Positions 25,046 through 34,966 of a DNA stretch of 64,000 bases are shown here, piece by piece. How positions within the stretch are numbered: the stretch's first letter is position 1; every line of letters begins with the position of its first letter. Source of the DNA: CAVQBJ01 sp963819075. Lineage in GTDB: Bacteria > Actinomycetota > Thermoleophilia > Solirubrobacterales > Solirubrobacteraceae. The translations under genes and the position numbers were made by a program. The stretch lies in NCBI GenBank assembly GCA_963819075.1, contig CAWFUP010000003.1, positions 372,001 through 436,000 of the forward strand, written 5' to 3'. The notes beneath the pieces are model-generated. The model was not told the origin of the DNA. It saw only the letters and a program-made list of their open reading frames with translations, and searched no databases.

Positions 25046-26367
25046 GTCTCCCCATTCTCGCGCAGCGTCCCGTCGCCTGCAGGCCGCGCCGCGCGCGCCT
25101 CCATCGACTCGGCGTGCAGGAGGAAGCCTTCGGCGCGCGCCACCGGTGCCCCGGCGGCGGCGAGCTTCGCCGCCGCGGTGCCGATATGCACCTCGGCCAT
25201 CCGCCGGCGAAAGTGCCGCGGCGACAGCGAAGAGGCGAACCGCGCGGCGCCGGCCGTCGGCAGGACGTGGTTGGAGCCGGCGACGTAGTCGCCGAACGCC
25301 GTTGCGCTCGCGGGCCCGACGAACACGCAGCCCGCGGTGGTCACGAGCGGCGCGAGCGCCTCGGCTTCGGTGCCCATGAGCTGCAGATGCTCGGGGGCGA
25401 ACGCGTTGGCCACGGCAATCGCCTCGCGCGCGTCCGGCACGGGAACGAGCGCGCATGGCGCCGCCGGCAGGCTGGGGTGGCGCTGGGCGATGCTCCGAAC
25501 CGCGGCCTCGAGGTCCTCGAGCTGGTCGAGCGACGGGCTGAGCGCGCCGACGAGGCTGTCCTGGCCGTGCTCGGCCTGCGCGAGCAGATCGAGCGCCGCG
25601 AGCCGCACGTCGGCCTCGGGCCCGAGCACGATGAGCAGGTCGCTCGGGCCGGCGTAGCCGTCGATGCCGACGAGATGGGAGACCTGGCGCTTGGCCTCCT
25701 GAACGTAGAGGTTTCCCGGACCCACGATGACGTCGACGCGGTCGACCGTTCCGGTGCCGTGCGCGAGCGCGGCGACGGCCTGCGCGCCGCCCATGCGGTA
25801 GACGGTCTCGACGCCGCACAGCCGGCAGGCCCCGAGGATCGCGGGGTCGATGTCGCCGCCCGACCCCGCGGGGGCGCAGACGGCGACGTCGATCACGCCC
25901 GCGGCGCGGGCGGTGACGACACCCATCACGACGGTGCTCGGGTAGGGAGCCCGACCACCCGGCACGTATACCGCGGCCGAGCCGACCGGCAGCTCGCGCA
26001 CGATGATCCGCTGACTCTGCGGGAGCATGACCAAGCGATCCTCGCCCACGCCGAGCTGGGCCACCTCGGCGACATTGGCGATCGCGACCTGCAGGCCAGC
26101 GATGACGTCGAGCGGCAGTGTCTGGATGGCCGCGTCGAGCGCCTCGGGGGCGACGCGCAGGGGCAGCGGGTCGGCGCCGTCGGTGTCGAAGCGGCGCGCG
26201 TACTCGATGAGCGCCTGATCGCCGACGGCGCGCACACGCTCGACGATCTCGGCGACGAGCGGGGCAACCGACGCGCCGTCGGGAACGAGGCCGCGCAGGC
26301 GCGCGGCCACGCCGGCCGCGCCATGCGCGTCGAAGTCGGCGCGCTCCAGGCGCTCGATACGGAGCAC
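25042..26367 (-). CDS. hisD: Histidinol dehydrogenase
   Basis: 441 residues; two-step oxidation of histidinol to histidine with NAD and zinc. Key segments: VYVPGGRAPYPSTVVMGV, the Zn-binding AEHGQDSLVGALS, FAPEHLQLMG and GDYVAGSNHVLPT. The order hisG-hisD-hisB-hisH-hisA on one strand with overlaps or 0-nt gaps supports an operon. Histidinol-phosphate aminotransferase (hisC) and hisE/hisI are not in this window. Confidence 0.97.
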   Translation of the reverse strand: MLRIERLERADFDAHGAAGVAARLRGLVPDGASVAPLVAEIVERVRAVGDQALIEYARRFDTDGADPLPLRVAPEALDAAIQTLPLDVIAGLQVAIANVAEVAQLGVGEDRLVMLPQSQRIIVRELPVGSAAVYVPGGRAPYPSTVVMGVVTARAAGVIDVAVCAPAGSGGDIDPAILGACRLCGVETVYRMGGAQAVAALAHGTGTVDRVDVIVGPGNLYVQEAKRQVSHLVGIDGYAGPSDLLIVLGPEADVRLAALDLLAQAEHGQDSLVGALSPSLDQLEDLEAAVRSIAQRHPSLPAAPCALVPVPDAREAIAVANAFAPEHLQLMGTEAEALAPLVTTAGCVFVGPASATAFGDYVAGSNHVLPTAGAARFASSLSPRHFRRRMAEVHIGTAAAKLAAAGAPVARAEGFLLHAESMEARAARPAGDGTLRENGET

Positions 26368-27042
26368 TCAGGTGGCCCCGGCGGTTTCACGCGCACGCAG
26401 GCGGGCGAGCAGGTCGTCGATCGCCGATGCCTTCAGCTTGTGGGCGACGGGGTTGGCGATGAGGCGCGCGGTGCAGACCTCGATCTCCTCGCGGATGACC
26501 AGGTTGTTCTCACGCAGCGTCGTGCCGGTGGCGGTCAGGTCGACGATCGCCTCGGCGAGACCGGCGAGCGGGGCGAGCTCGACCGAGCCCTTGACCTCGA
26601 CGATCTCGGCCTGGCGCCCGGTCTCCTCGAGGTGGCGCGCCGCGATGTGCGGATACTTGGTGGCGACGCGCATGACGCCGAGGCGACGCAGGGCCTCGGC
26701 CGCCGGGTCCGGTCCGGCGATCGAGGCGAGCACCATGACGCAGCGCCCGAAGCCGAGGTCGAGCAGCTCGTACACCTGGCGGCCACCCTCGTCGCGCGCG
26801 TAGCCGGACTGCTCGAGCAGAACGTCCTTGCCGGTGATGCCGAGATCGGCGGCACCGGCCTCGACATAGGTCGGCACATCCGAGGGGCGCATCGTGATGA
26901 CGCCGATCTCCTCGAAGAGGAGCTTGCGATCGTTCGTGCGCAGCTCGGAGGTGTTGAGCCCGAGCTGCTCGAGCAGATCGATCGTCCCGCTGAACAGCGC
27001 GCCGCGCGGGACGGCGATGGTCAGTCCGTTCGTCGGCCTCAC
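26368..27042 (-). CDS. hisG: ATP phosphoribosyltransferase, short form
   Basis: 224 residues: the short HisG that lacks the C-terminal regulatory domain and needs HisZ. It couples ATP and PRPP in the first, feedback-inhibited step of histidine synthesis. Motifs: LTIAVPRGALF, the DVPTYVEAGAADLGITGKD region, RVATKYPHIAARHL and the PRPP-binding DLTATGTTLREN. hisZ lies immediately upstream with a 4-nt overlap, fitting a HisGZ hetero-octamer. Confidence 0.96.
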   Translation of the reverse strand: MRPTNGLTIAVPRGALFSGTIDLLEQLGLNTSELRTNDRKLLFEEIGVITMRPSDVPTYVEAGAADLGITGKDVLLEQSGYARDEGGRQVYELLDLGFGRCVMVLASIAGPDPAAEALRRLGVMRVATKYPHIAARHLEETGRQAEIVEVKGSVELAPLAGLAEAIVDLTATGTTLRENNLVIREEIEVCTARLIANPVAHKLKASAIDDLLARLRARETAGAT

Positions 27043-28064
27043 TCGCCCACCCCCGCGGGTGCCTGAGCGCGCTCGCCGGCCCGGGCGGCGCCGAGGGTCC
27101 CGCGCTCCTCCCCCGTGAGGGCGACGTGCAGGGCGTCGACGGCGAGCGCGAAGCCAACGGCGGGCAGGCTCCGACCGAAGCGCCCGATGAGATCGTCGTA
27201 GCGCCCACCGCCGCCGATCGGCCTGCCGAGCGCCGGGTCGTAGACCTCGAAGATCGCGCCGGTGTAGTAGCCGATGTCCCGCACGAGGCCGAGGTCGAAG
27301 ATGAGGCGCTGGGCCACGGCGCGCGGCACCTGCTCGGCGACGCGCCGCAGCCCGATCAGCGCGGCGGCGATCGACTCGTCGAGCCCATCGAGCACATCCG
27401 CGCCACCGCGCATCTGCGGCACGCGAGCGAGCAGCTCGGCGGCGCCGGGGTCGAGGCCGAGGCCGGCGATCTGCCCCTCCAGGGCGACGAGGTCGCGCCG
27501 CCCGAGCGTGTGCAGCAGGCCCTCGCGCGCCGCGGGCGGTACGCCGAGGCTAGCCATCACCTCCGGGTACAGCGAAGCGTCACCGATGCCGATGCGGTAG
27601 TCGGCCAGCCCGGTCGCGTCGAGGGCGTCGACGAGCACCGTGAGCGCCTCCGCGGTCCCTTCCGGCGCCGGAGAGCCGACGAGCTCGATCCCGGCCTGCA
27701 GCAGCTCGCGCTGCTGCCCGCGCTGCGGACGGACGGCGCGGTAGCAGTGGGCGAAGTAGCTGAAGCGCAGCGGCGGCTCGGCGTGCGGATAGCGCGTGGC
27801 CACCACACGGGCGATCGGGACGGTCATGTCCGAGCGCAGCACGAGCACCTCGCCGTTCTCGTCGAAGACGCGGTACGCGGGCCGCGCGTCGCGCATGTCG
27901 CCGCGGTCGAGCTCGGACTCGTACTCGAGGGCGGGCGTCACGACCTCGCCGTACCCGTGGCGCTCGAAGGAGGCCCGCATGGCGTCGGTGATGTGGCGCA
28001 GCTCGCGTGTCTCGTCGGGCAGAACGTCGCGGGTGCCGCTGGGGATCGGGTGGATCATGGCCAC
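27039..28064 (-). CDS. hisZ: ATP phosphoribosyltransferase regulatory subunit (HisS-like)
   Basis: 341 residues. It resembles the catalytic core of histidyl-tRNA synthetase: IPSGTRDVLPDE, LRSDMTVPIARVVATRY (motif 2-like), and GYYTGAIFEVYDPALGRPIGGGGRYDDL near the end. It lacks the anticodon-binding domain, and its length and hisG neighbour fit HisZ rather than HisS (about 420 residues). It starts the histidine gene run 45 nt after murA and overlaps hisG by 4 nt. Confidence 0.93.
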   Translation of the reverse strand: MAMIHPIPSGTRDVLPDETRELRHITDAMRASFERHGYGEVVTPALEYESELDRGDMRDARPAYRVFDENGEVLVLRSDMTVPIARVVATRYPHAEPPLRFSYFAHCYRAVRPQRGQQRELLQAGIELVGSPAPEGTAEALTVLVDALDATGLADYRIGIGDASLYPEVMASLGVPPAAREGLLHTLGRRDLVALEGQIAGLGLDPGAAELLARVPQMRGGADVLDGLDESIAAALIGLRRVAEQVPRAVAQRLIFDLGLVRDIGYYTGAIFEVYDPALGRPIGGGGRYDDLIGRFGRSLPAVGFALAVDALHVALTGEERGTLGAARAGERAQAPAGVGE

Positions 28065-28109
28065 ATGATCGCGTGCCGGCCGCCGCGGCGACGCGACGTC
28101 ATGGCACGT

Positions 28110-29414
28110 CTAGGCGTGAACGGGCTCGGTGGCGACGCGCTCGATGTGGGCGCCGAGCTCGCGCAGGCGCTCATCGATGCGCTCGTAGCCGCGGTCGATC
28201 TGGCGGATGTTGCCGATCTCGCTGCGCCCGTCGGCGCCCAGCGCCGCGAGCAGCATCGCCATCCCCGCGCGAATGTCGGGCGACTCCAAGCGCTCGCCCC
28301 GCAGGCGACGCGGCCCGTTGACGATCACGCGGTGCGGATCGCACTGCAGGATGTTGGCGCCCATCGAGTTCAGCTTGTCGATGAACACGAGACGGTTCTC
28401 GAACATCCACTCGTGTACCAGAACCGAGCCCTCGGCCTGGGTGGCCAGCGCCACTGCGATCGAGGTGAGGTCGGCGGGGAAGGCCGGCCACGGACCGTCC
28501 TGGATCTTGCCCGTGTACTCGCCGACGTCGGACTCGATGACGAGCTTCTGGGCGCCCGGCACGAACACGTCGTTGCCCTGGATCTCGCTGCGCAGGCCGA
28601 GGCGCTCGAAGGCGAGCCGGATCATCCGCAGATCCCCGGGCACGGTGTCGCGGATGCGCAGCTCGCCGCCGGTGATCCCGGCGAGCGCCATGAAGCTGCC
28701 GATCTCGATGTGGTCCGGGCCGATGTCGTGTTCGCAGCCGTGCAGCTTGGGGGCGCCGTTGATGGTGAGCAGGTTGGAGCCGATGCCCTGGATGTCGGCG
28801 CCCATCTTCACGAGCATGCGTGCGAGGTCCTGGACGTGCGGCTCGCAGGCCGCGTTGCCGATCACGGTCGTCCCGGGGATGAGCGCGGCCGCCATCAGCG
28901 CGTTCTCGGTGCCCATCACCGACGGCTCGTCCATGAACACGTCGCTGCCCGGGCGCAGGCCCCGCGCCGCCGACAGGACGATGTCGCGCTCGCAGTCGAC
29001 CTCGGCGCCCATGTTACGGAAGGCGTCGACGTGCGGATCGAGGCGGCGGCGGCCGATGACGTCGCCGCCGGGCGGCGGCATCACCGCGCGCCCGAAGCGT
29101 GCGAGCAGCGGGCCGGCGAGCAGGAACGAGGCGCGGATGCGCTCGGCGAGGTCGCGATCGATGGTCGCGTCCTCGCGCACCCCGGCGGCGCACAGGACGA
29201 CCTCGTTGGTCGCCCGCCAGCGCACGGACACCCCGAGCTCTTCGAGGATCCACACCATTGCCTCGACGTCGCGGATGCGCGGGACGTTACGCACGACGAC
29301 TTCGTCCTCGGTGAGGACGCTGGCAGCGAGGATCGGCAGCGCACCGTTCTTGTTTCCGGCCGGGCTAACCGTGCCGGAAAGCGGAACACCACCCTCGATC
29401 ACGAACTTTTGCAT
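28110..29414 (-). CDS. murA: UDP-N-acetylglucosamine 1-carboxyvinyltransferase with Asp in place of the active-site Cys
   Basis: 434 residues; adds enolpyruvate from PEP to UDP-GlcNAc, the first committed peptidoglycan step. PAGNKNGALP holds the catalytic Lys22. The loop that carries Cys115 in E. coli reads PPPGGDVIGRRRLDPHVDAF, so the position is Asp118 (codon GAC, 29061-29063). Asp here is known from M. tuberculosis and Chlamydia MurA and makes the enzyme insensitive to fosfomycin. ATG 29414 was chosen at the start of homology; a longer in-frame reading runs into the divergent gene. It precedes hisZ by 45 nt. Confidence 0.95.
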   Translation of the reverse strand: MQKFVIEGGVPLSGTVSPAGNKNGALPILAASVLTEDEVVVRNVPRIRDVEAMVWILEELGVSVRWRATNEVVLCAAGVREDATIDRDLAERIRASFLLAGPLLARFGRAVMPPPGGDVIGRRRLDPHVDAFRNMGAEVDCERDIVLSAARGLRPGSDVFMDEPSVMGTENALMAAALIPGTTVIGNAACEPHVQDLARMLVKMGADIQGIGSNLLTINGAPKLHGCEHDIGPDHIEIGSFMALAGITGGELRIRDTVPGDLRMIRLAFERLGLRSEIQGNDVFVPGAQKLVIESDVGEYTGKIQDGPWPAFPADLTSIAVALATQAEGSVLVHEWMFENRLVFIDKLNSMGANILQCDPHRVIVNGPRRLRGERLESPDIRAGMAMLLAALGADGRSEIGNIRQIDRGYERIDERLRELGAHIERVATEPVHA

Positions 29415-29578
29415 AAGCGGTCGTCGGGCGCGACGCGTGTGTCGAGAGACAGCGGTGCGGCGCCTGGCAAGGGTAACAGCCATTTGCAGGCAATCAGTTC
29501 GAGCGCGGCGGCCCAACCCCTTTTTGATCTGGACGGACGTCCGAGCGACGGTCGGCCGTCCAGCGATATCGTCCCGCC
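29415..29578. promoter_or_regulatory. murA / dehydrogenase divergent promoter region with inverted repeat
   Basis: 164 nt between divergent starts. It contains an 8-bp inverted repeat, CTGGACGG at 29529-29536 and CCGTCCAG at 29556-29563. The left arm runs into a GGACGTCC palindrome at 29535-29542. There is no T-run after either arm, so an operator is more likely than a terminator. Toward the + gene, TATCGT at 29567-29572 lies 6 nt before ATG 29579 and no Shine-Dalgarno is seen, suggesting a leaderless transcript. Promoters were not otherwise identified. Confidence 0.35.
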
Positions 29579-30685
29579 ATGTCCGGGACGCCGACGATCG
29601 TGGTGCTCGAGGGCGACGAGACCGGGCAGGAGCTGCTCGAGCAGTCGCTGCGGGTGCTCGCACCCGAGGTGATCGGGCTGGACTTGGAGCTCGAGCACTT
29701 CGACTGCTCGCTCGAACACCGCCGCGCGACGCAGAATGCCGTCGTGCACGAGGCGGCCGCGGCGATGCGCGAGTCCGGCTACGGCGTGAAGGCGGCGACC
29801 GTGACCCCGGAGGGCAAGGACGACGTCGGATCGCCGAATCGGATCCTCCGCGAGGACGTCGACGGCACCGTGATCATCCGCACGGGCCGGCGCCTCCCCG
29901 GTATCACCCCGATCGCCGGGGTGCACTACCCGATCTCGATCGTGCGCATGGCCGTCGGCGACGCCTACGGCGCCGAGCAGTGGCGTGAGGGCGAGCGGGG
30001 AAGCGACGAGGAGGTCGCGTTCCGCACCGAGCGCATCACGCGCGCCACGTGCCGCGGCGTCGCCGAGTACGCGTTCCGTACCGCCGAAGCCAACCGCGGG
30101 CGCGTGTACGGCGGCCCGAAGTGGACCGTGTCGCCGGTCTACGAGGGCATGCTCAAGGAGGAGATGGACGCCGCCGCCGCGCGCCACCCGGCCGTCGAGT
30201 ACCGCCCCGTGCTCATCGACGCGACCTACGCCGGCCTCATCTCGGGCGCCACCGACGCGCCGCTGGCCATCCCGGCCCTCAACCGCGACGGCGACTGCCT
30301 GTCCGATCTCGTGATGCCGATGTTCGGGTCGATCGCCGGCGCCGAGTCGCTGTTGCTCGCCTTCGACGACGACTACGAGACGACCGTCGCCATGGCCGAG
30401 GCGCCGCACGGCACCGCGCCCGCGCTGCAGGGCAAGGACATCGCCAACCCGATGGCCATGATCCTCTCCTGTGCGGCGATTCTCGCGCAGGCCGCCCAGC
30501 GCGGCATCCGCGAGGCCCAGCCCGCCTCCCGGGCGATCTACGAGGCGACGCTCGAGGCGACGGCGGCGGGCTTCCGCACGCCCGACCTCGGCGGGCACAA
30601 TTCCACGACCGAGGTCACCGATGAGGTGATCGCACGCATCCGCGGCAAGCTCGAGGTCTGGGATGCGCTTGGAAGCACCTTGTGA
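29579..30685 (+). CDS. Isocitrate/isopropylmalate-type beta-decarboxylating dehydrogenase
   Basis: 368 residues. Contains the family phrases VLEGDETGQELL (N-terminal nucleotide region), PALNRDGDCLSDLVMPMFGSIAGAESLLL (metal and substrate site, D-G-D-x-x-S-D) and EAPHGTAPALQGKDIANPMAMILS (adenine-binding loop). LeuB is encoded separately at 49177-50229, so NAD-dependent isocitrate dehydrogenase or a homologous enzyme is more likely. The usual substrate-Arg signature of either is not decisive by eye. It is transcribed alone and followed by 0.5 kb without a convincing gene. Confidence 0.8.
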   Translation: MSGTPTIVVLEGDETGQELLEQSLRVLAPEVIGLDLELEHFDCSLEHRRATQNAVVHEAAAAMRESGYGVKAATVTPEGKDDVGSPNRILREDVDGTVIIRTGRRLPGITPIAGVHYPISIVRMAVGDAYGAEQWREGERGSDEEVAFRTERITRATCRGVAEYAFRTAEANRGRVYGGPKWTVSPVYEGMLKEEMDAAAARHPAVEYRPVLIDATYAGLISGATDAPLAIPALNRDGDCLSDLVMPMFGSIAGAESLLLAFDDDYETTVAMAEAPHGTAPALQGKDIANPMAMILSCAAILAQAAQRGIREAQPASRAIYEATLEATAAGFRTPDLGGHNSTTEVTDEVIARIRGKLEVWDALGSTL

Positions 30686-31200
30686 GCGCCCCCTCCCGGG
30701 CCGCCATGCAATCGGCGTTGCAGGGCGCAGGCCCGGACTTTCGCTCTGTAGAGCCGATCCTTCCGCCGGCCGCTCGTCGAACGCGCGTTCCCCTAGGATC
30801 CGTCCGGCGCCGCCCGTAGCTTGCGAACACATGTTCTGTTCTGAGCCAGCTCCCGACCGCGATGGTCGCCCGCTCGGATTGCGCGACCGCGCCGCAGTCG
30901 CTCTGCGCCTGCTGGGCGCGTTTCTGACGCTCGAGGAGCACTACGACGTCGATTGGGAGTTTCCCCCTGCTGCGACGTCTGTCCGACCAGCGACGGCGCG
31001 CCGCACATCGCCCGCGCGCGTCGATGCCCACCACCGTCCGCTCGAATCGCGTCGTTGCGCGCGCCGCCCGGGTGTTCCGCCCCCCGCAATCGTCCCGTGC
31101 CTCTCCCCCCTGCCGCCGCGCCCACGCGCTACGGCCGGCCGCGACGGCCCGCCCGCCGAGCGCTGACGGGGTCAGCAGCGCAGTCTCGCCGTCCACAACG
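30686..31200. other. Gene-poor spacer with one LexA-like box
   Basis: 515 nt between the dehydrogenase stop and the rRNA terminator. It holds a sequence CGAACACATGTTCT (30824-30837) that fits the Gram-positive/actinobacterial SOS-box pattern GAAC-N4-GTTC. A small + strand reading frame starts inside it (ATG 30831, to 31166). Its first 48 residues look protein-like (LRDRAAVALRLLGAFLTLEE), but the rest is Arg/Pro-rich and unlike a real protein, so I do not call a gene. It may be the remains of one. Nothing else was recognised. Confidence 0.3.
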
Positions 31201-31233
31201 ACGACGAGCCGCCCCATGGGGGCGGCTCGTCGT
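31201..31233 (-). terminator. rRNA operon terminator hairpin
   Basis: A perfect 15-bp stem (31201-31215 with 31219-31233) and a 3-nt loop, about 10 nt beyond the 3' end of 5S rRNA. There is only a short U-poor tail (CGTTGTGG) on the transcript side, as is common for terminators in GC-rich actinobacteria. Confidence 0.85.
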
Positions 31234-31242
31234 GCTGAAGAA

Positions 31243-31358
<116 letters not shown>

Positions 31359-31380
31359 AAAGGGCGAGAGACCGGCCCCC

Positions 31381-31403
31381 CGGGGTCCTTCAAAACTACA
31401 CAG
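31381..31403 (-). other. 3' arm of the 23S rRNA processing stem
   Basis: The 23S-5S spacer segment at 31381-31403 is complementary to 35599-35620 in the 16S-23S spacer. Both share the core GTCCTT-x-AAAACT-x-CACA with about two mismatches. The two would form the long stem flanking pre-23S rRNA that RNase III-type enzymes cut. Confidence 0.6.
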
Positions 31404-31558
31404 CGCCACACGGGTATCACAAAAAATCCGTCAAGCCCTCGAGCCATTAGTACCGGTCTCCTTCACGCGTCACCGCGCTTCCAGATCCGGCCTATCAACC
31501 TGGTGGTCTACCAGGGCTCTTACTCCCTCTAGGGGATGGGAGAACTCATCTTGAGGCC

Positions 31559-31591
<33 letters not shown>

Positions 31592-31710
31592 GATCCACAC
31601 GTAGCTAACCTGCGGTGCCCTTGGCAGGACAACAGATACACCAGAGGTGCGTTCATCCCGGTCCTCTCGTACTAGGGACAAATCCTCTCAATTCTCCAAC
31701 GCCCACGGCA

Positions 31711-31793
<83 letters not shown>

Positions 31794-31797
31794 ACTC

Positions 31798-31839
<42 letters not shown>

Positions 31840-31865
31840 GGCCGTCGATGTGGACTCTTGGGCCC

Positions 31866-31908
<43 letters not shown>

Positions 31909-32063
31909 CGGCACTTCCACTTGCTACCGCCGGATCACTAAGACCTGCTTTCGCACCTGCTCGACTTGTCAGTCTCGCAGTCAAGCTCCCTTGCTACCTT
32001 TGCGCTCTACGCACGATTTCCAACCGTGCTGAGGGAACCTTTGTGCGCCTCCGTTACATTTTG

Positions 32064-32096
<33 letters not shown>

Positions 32097-32350
32097 GAAC
32101 TGTCCAGCACCCGGATTCACGGCGTGCTGTTAGAAGTCCAATACACCAAGGGTGGTATCTCAAGGTTGGCTCCACGCCAGCCGCAGCCAGCGCTTCAAAG
32201 CCTCCCACCTATCCTGAGCGAAATGCATCGAACCCCAATACCAAGTTGTAGTAAAGGTTCACGGGGTCTTTCCGTCTAGCCGCGGGTACTCGGCATCTTC
32301 ACCGAGACTGCAATTTCACCGAGCCCCTCGTTGAGACAGTGCTGAAGTCG

Positions 32351-32769
<419 letters not shown>

Positions 32770-32783
32770 ACCTTAGGACCGTT
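32770..32783 (-). rRNA. rrl: 14-nt 23S micro-exon between the two introns
   Basis: The transcript reads AACGGTCCTAAGGT, identical to E. coli 23S A1918-U1931, i.e. the 3' strand of helix 69 plus the following single strand. It is flanked by intron L1917 (upstream, ending in G) and intron L1931 (downstream, starting GACG). Confidence 0.9.
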
Positions 32784-33489
32784 CATGTCTGTTACAACCG
32801 CGACACATTCGTCACGGCGACCGACACATTTCTGGTCGGCTCTCACGGTCGCCCGCGAGATCGGACTATCTCATCCCACGCTGCTCTGAGCTCGTGGGCT
32901 CGGCGTATAGTCTCTGAGGATTCCGTCCATCCTGTAGCGCCTCTTTCCGCCACGGTTCATCCGTTCCCGGAGAGCAAGAACCGTGGTGTAGTCCCGATCA
33001 GACAGCGGGCCAGCCGACAAGAGCGCAACTGCGCTCCGCCAGAGCCCGTAATCCGTCGCCTTCTGACCGACGATCGGAAACCGATCGAAGAACGGGACAA
33101 CGACGCCGGCGATCTCGGAGAGTCGATTGACCTCCCAGTACCAGCCACCGTTGCCCGCGCGTCGAATCGATCCGACGCCGAGCGTCTGCCTGAACAGCTC
33201 GAGCGGTACGCGATCGTGCTGCGAGACGTTGAAGGCCGCCGAGATCCTGAAGCCCCGCGTCGCCGTGCCGCGCTTCCGGCACACCAACATGAAGCTCCCT
33301 TCTCCCAGCGCAAATCCAGACAAGAAGCTACCGAGCGAGGCCGGTATGGCCTCAATGGACGGCCTTTCCTGCTGATTGTCCGCACCCGACACATTGTCAC
33401 GGTATCGCCCGCTTAGGACGGTACTCGTAGCGCGGGATACTCGGATGTTCCAGCATATAGCCGAGTTTTATAACTACCTCGGTCAGCTG
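32784..33489 (-). other. Group I intron L1917 in 23S rRNA (706 nt)
   Basis: Inserted after U1917 (33490) in helix 69 and ends in the canonical G (32784). P1 is clear: exon AACTAT pairs with the guide GTAGTT (33472-33477), with the U-G wobble at the 5' splice site. P7 is GACTAT (32907-32912) with ATAGTC (32864-32869 on plus). The core blocks listed for intron L1931 are all present. A LAGLIDADG gene occupies the segment between the ATCAGCAGG block and the P7 5' strand. All features expected of a functional self-splicing intron seen by eye are intact. Confidence 0.9.
32871..33392 (-). CDS. LAGLIDADG homing endonuclease encoded in intron L1917
   Basis: 173 residues from GTG 33392. One LAGLIDADG motif is present at residues 23-32 (FLSGFALGEGSFML), followed by a typical strand-rich region (RGFRISAAFNVSQHDRVPLELFRQTLGVGSI). 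Later YGLWRSAVALL and RERMNRGGKRRYRMDGIL occur. A single motif in about 170 residues suggests an I-CreI-like homodimer that cuts the intron-less 23S target. The start codon and first 8 codons lie in the conserved core (GACAATCAGCAGGAAAGG). The last 15 or so codons (ILRDYTPSPRAQ) overlap the P7 core strand, so coding and ribozyme sequence are superimposed at both ends. Codon use is GC-rich like the host's. Confidence 0.88.
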   Translation of the reverse strand: MSGADNQQERPSIEAIPASLGSFLSGFALGEGSFMLVCRKRGTATRGFRISAAFNVSQHDRVPLELFRQTLGVGSIRRAGNGGWYWEVNRLSEIAGVVVPFFDRFPIVGQKATDYGLWRSAVALLSAGPLSDRDYTTVLALRERMNRGGKRRYRMDGILRDYTPSPRAQSSVG

Positions 33490-34932
33490 ATAGTTACGGC
33501 CGCCGTTTACCGGGGCTTAGCTTCGGTGCTTCGGGTCAAGCCCTAACACCTCCACGTAACCTTCCGGCACCGGGCAGGCGTCAGCCCCTATACGTCGTCT
33601 TTCGACTTAGCAGAGACCTGTGTTTTTGGTAAACAGTCGCTTCAGCCAATTCACTGCGGCCCCCTCAGGCTCCACCGGCAAGCGGCTTCACCTTACTGGG
33701 GCGCCCCTTCTCCCGAAGTTACGGGGCAATTTTGCCGAGTTCCTTAACGAGGGTTATCTCGATCACCTTAGTATTCTCTACTTGCCCACCTGTGTCGGTT
33801 TTGGTACGGGCACGCGCTTCCTCCCTAGAGGATTTTCTTGGAGGTATGGCGTCAGGGACTCGCCGGCTTAGAGCCAGCTGACATCGCGCCTCAGGTTATG
33901 CGGCCCCGCATTTCACTAGGGCCACCCCTACACGCTTGTCCCAGGACGACCATCGCCTGGGTTCCCTTAGCCTTCCTCGTCTCCCCATTGGTCAAACGGA
34001 TGCGACGTGGTACAGGAATATCAACCTGTTGGCCATCGACTACGCCTTTCGGCCTCGCCTTAGGTCCCGACTAACCCTGAGCAGACGAACTTTACTCAGG
34101 AATCCTTGGGCAATCGGTGGAGGGGATTCTCACCCCTCTTTCGTTACTCATGCCGGCATTCTCACTTCCCAACCCTCCACGGCTGGCTTCCGCCGCCGCT
34201 TTACCGGATTGGGAACGCTCTCCTACCGCGCGATCGGTCCGAAGACCTCACGCACCCGCAGCTTCGGTGACTAGCTTGAGCCCCGTTACATTGTCCGCGC
34301 TCGAACACTTGACCAGTGAGCTGTTACGCACTCTTTCAAGGGTGGCTGCCTCTAAGCCAACCTCCTGGTTGTCTATGCACTCGAACATCGTTTCCCACTT
34401 AGCTAGTACTTAGGGACCTTAGCTGGCGGTCTGGGCTGTTTCCCTTTCGACGCTGAAGTTTATCCCCCAGCAACTGACTCCCGGAGTAGACGTAATGGTC
34501 TTCGGAGTTTGCCTGAATTCGGTAACCTGGTAGGGCCCCTAGTCCAAACAGTGCTCTACGGCCAAAACGCAATTTATCCGAGGCTATACCTAAATATATT
34601 TCGGAGAGAACCAGATATCACTGAGCTTGATTAGCCTTTCACTCCGACCCACAGGTCATCCGCCCAGTTTTCAACCTAGGTCGGTTCGGCCCTCCACGAG
34701 GTCTTACCCCCGCTTCAGCCTGCCCATGGGTAGCTCGCTCAGTTTCGGGTATACCGCCTACGACTCTGTCGCCCTATTAGGACTCGCTTTCGCTACGGCT
34801 CCGCTCATCGCTTAACCTTGCCGCAGACGAGTAACTCGCCGGCTCGTTATGCAAAAAGCACGCGGTCACAGAACAAGTCTGCTCCCACCGCTTGTAGGCG
34901 CGCGGTTTCAGGTACTATTTCACTCCCCTTCC

Positions 34933-34966
<34 letters not shown>

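Noticed and set aside
29529..29563. Terminator between murA and the dehydrogenase gene
   Set aside because: The genes are divergent and no T-run follows either arm; an operator is more plausible.
29579..30685. Second leuB
   Set aside because: A canonical leuB is present at 49177-50229, and this protein lacks the RELTGGIYFG-type LeuB signature.
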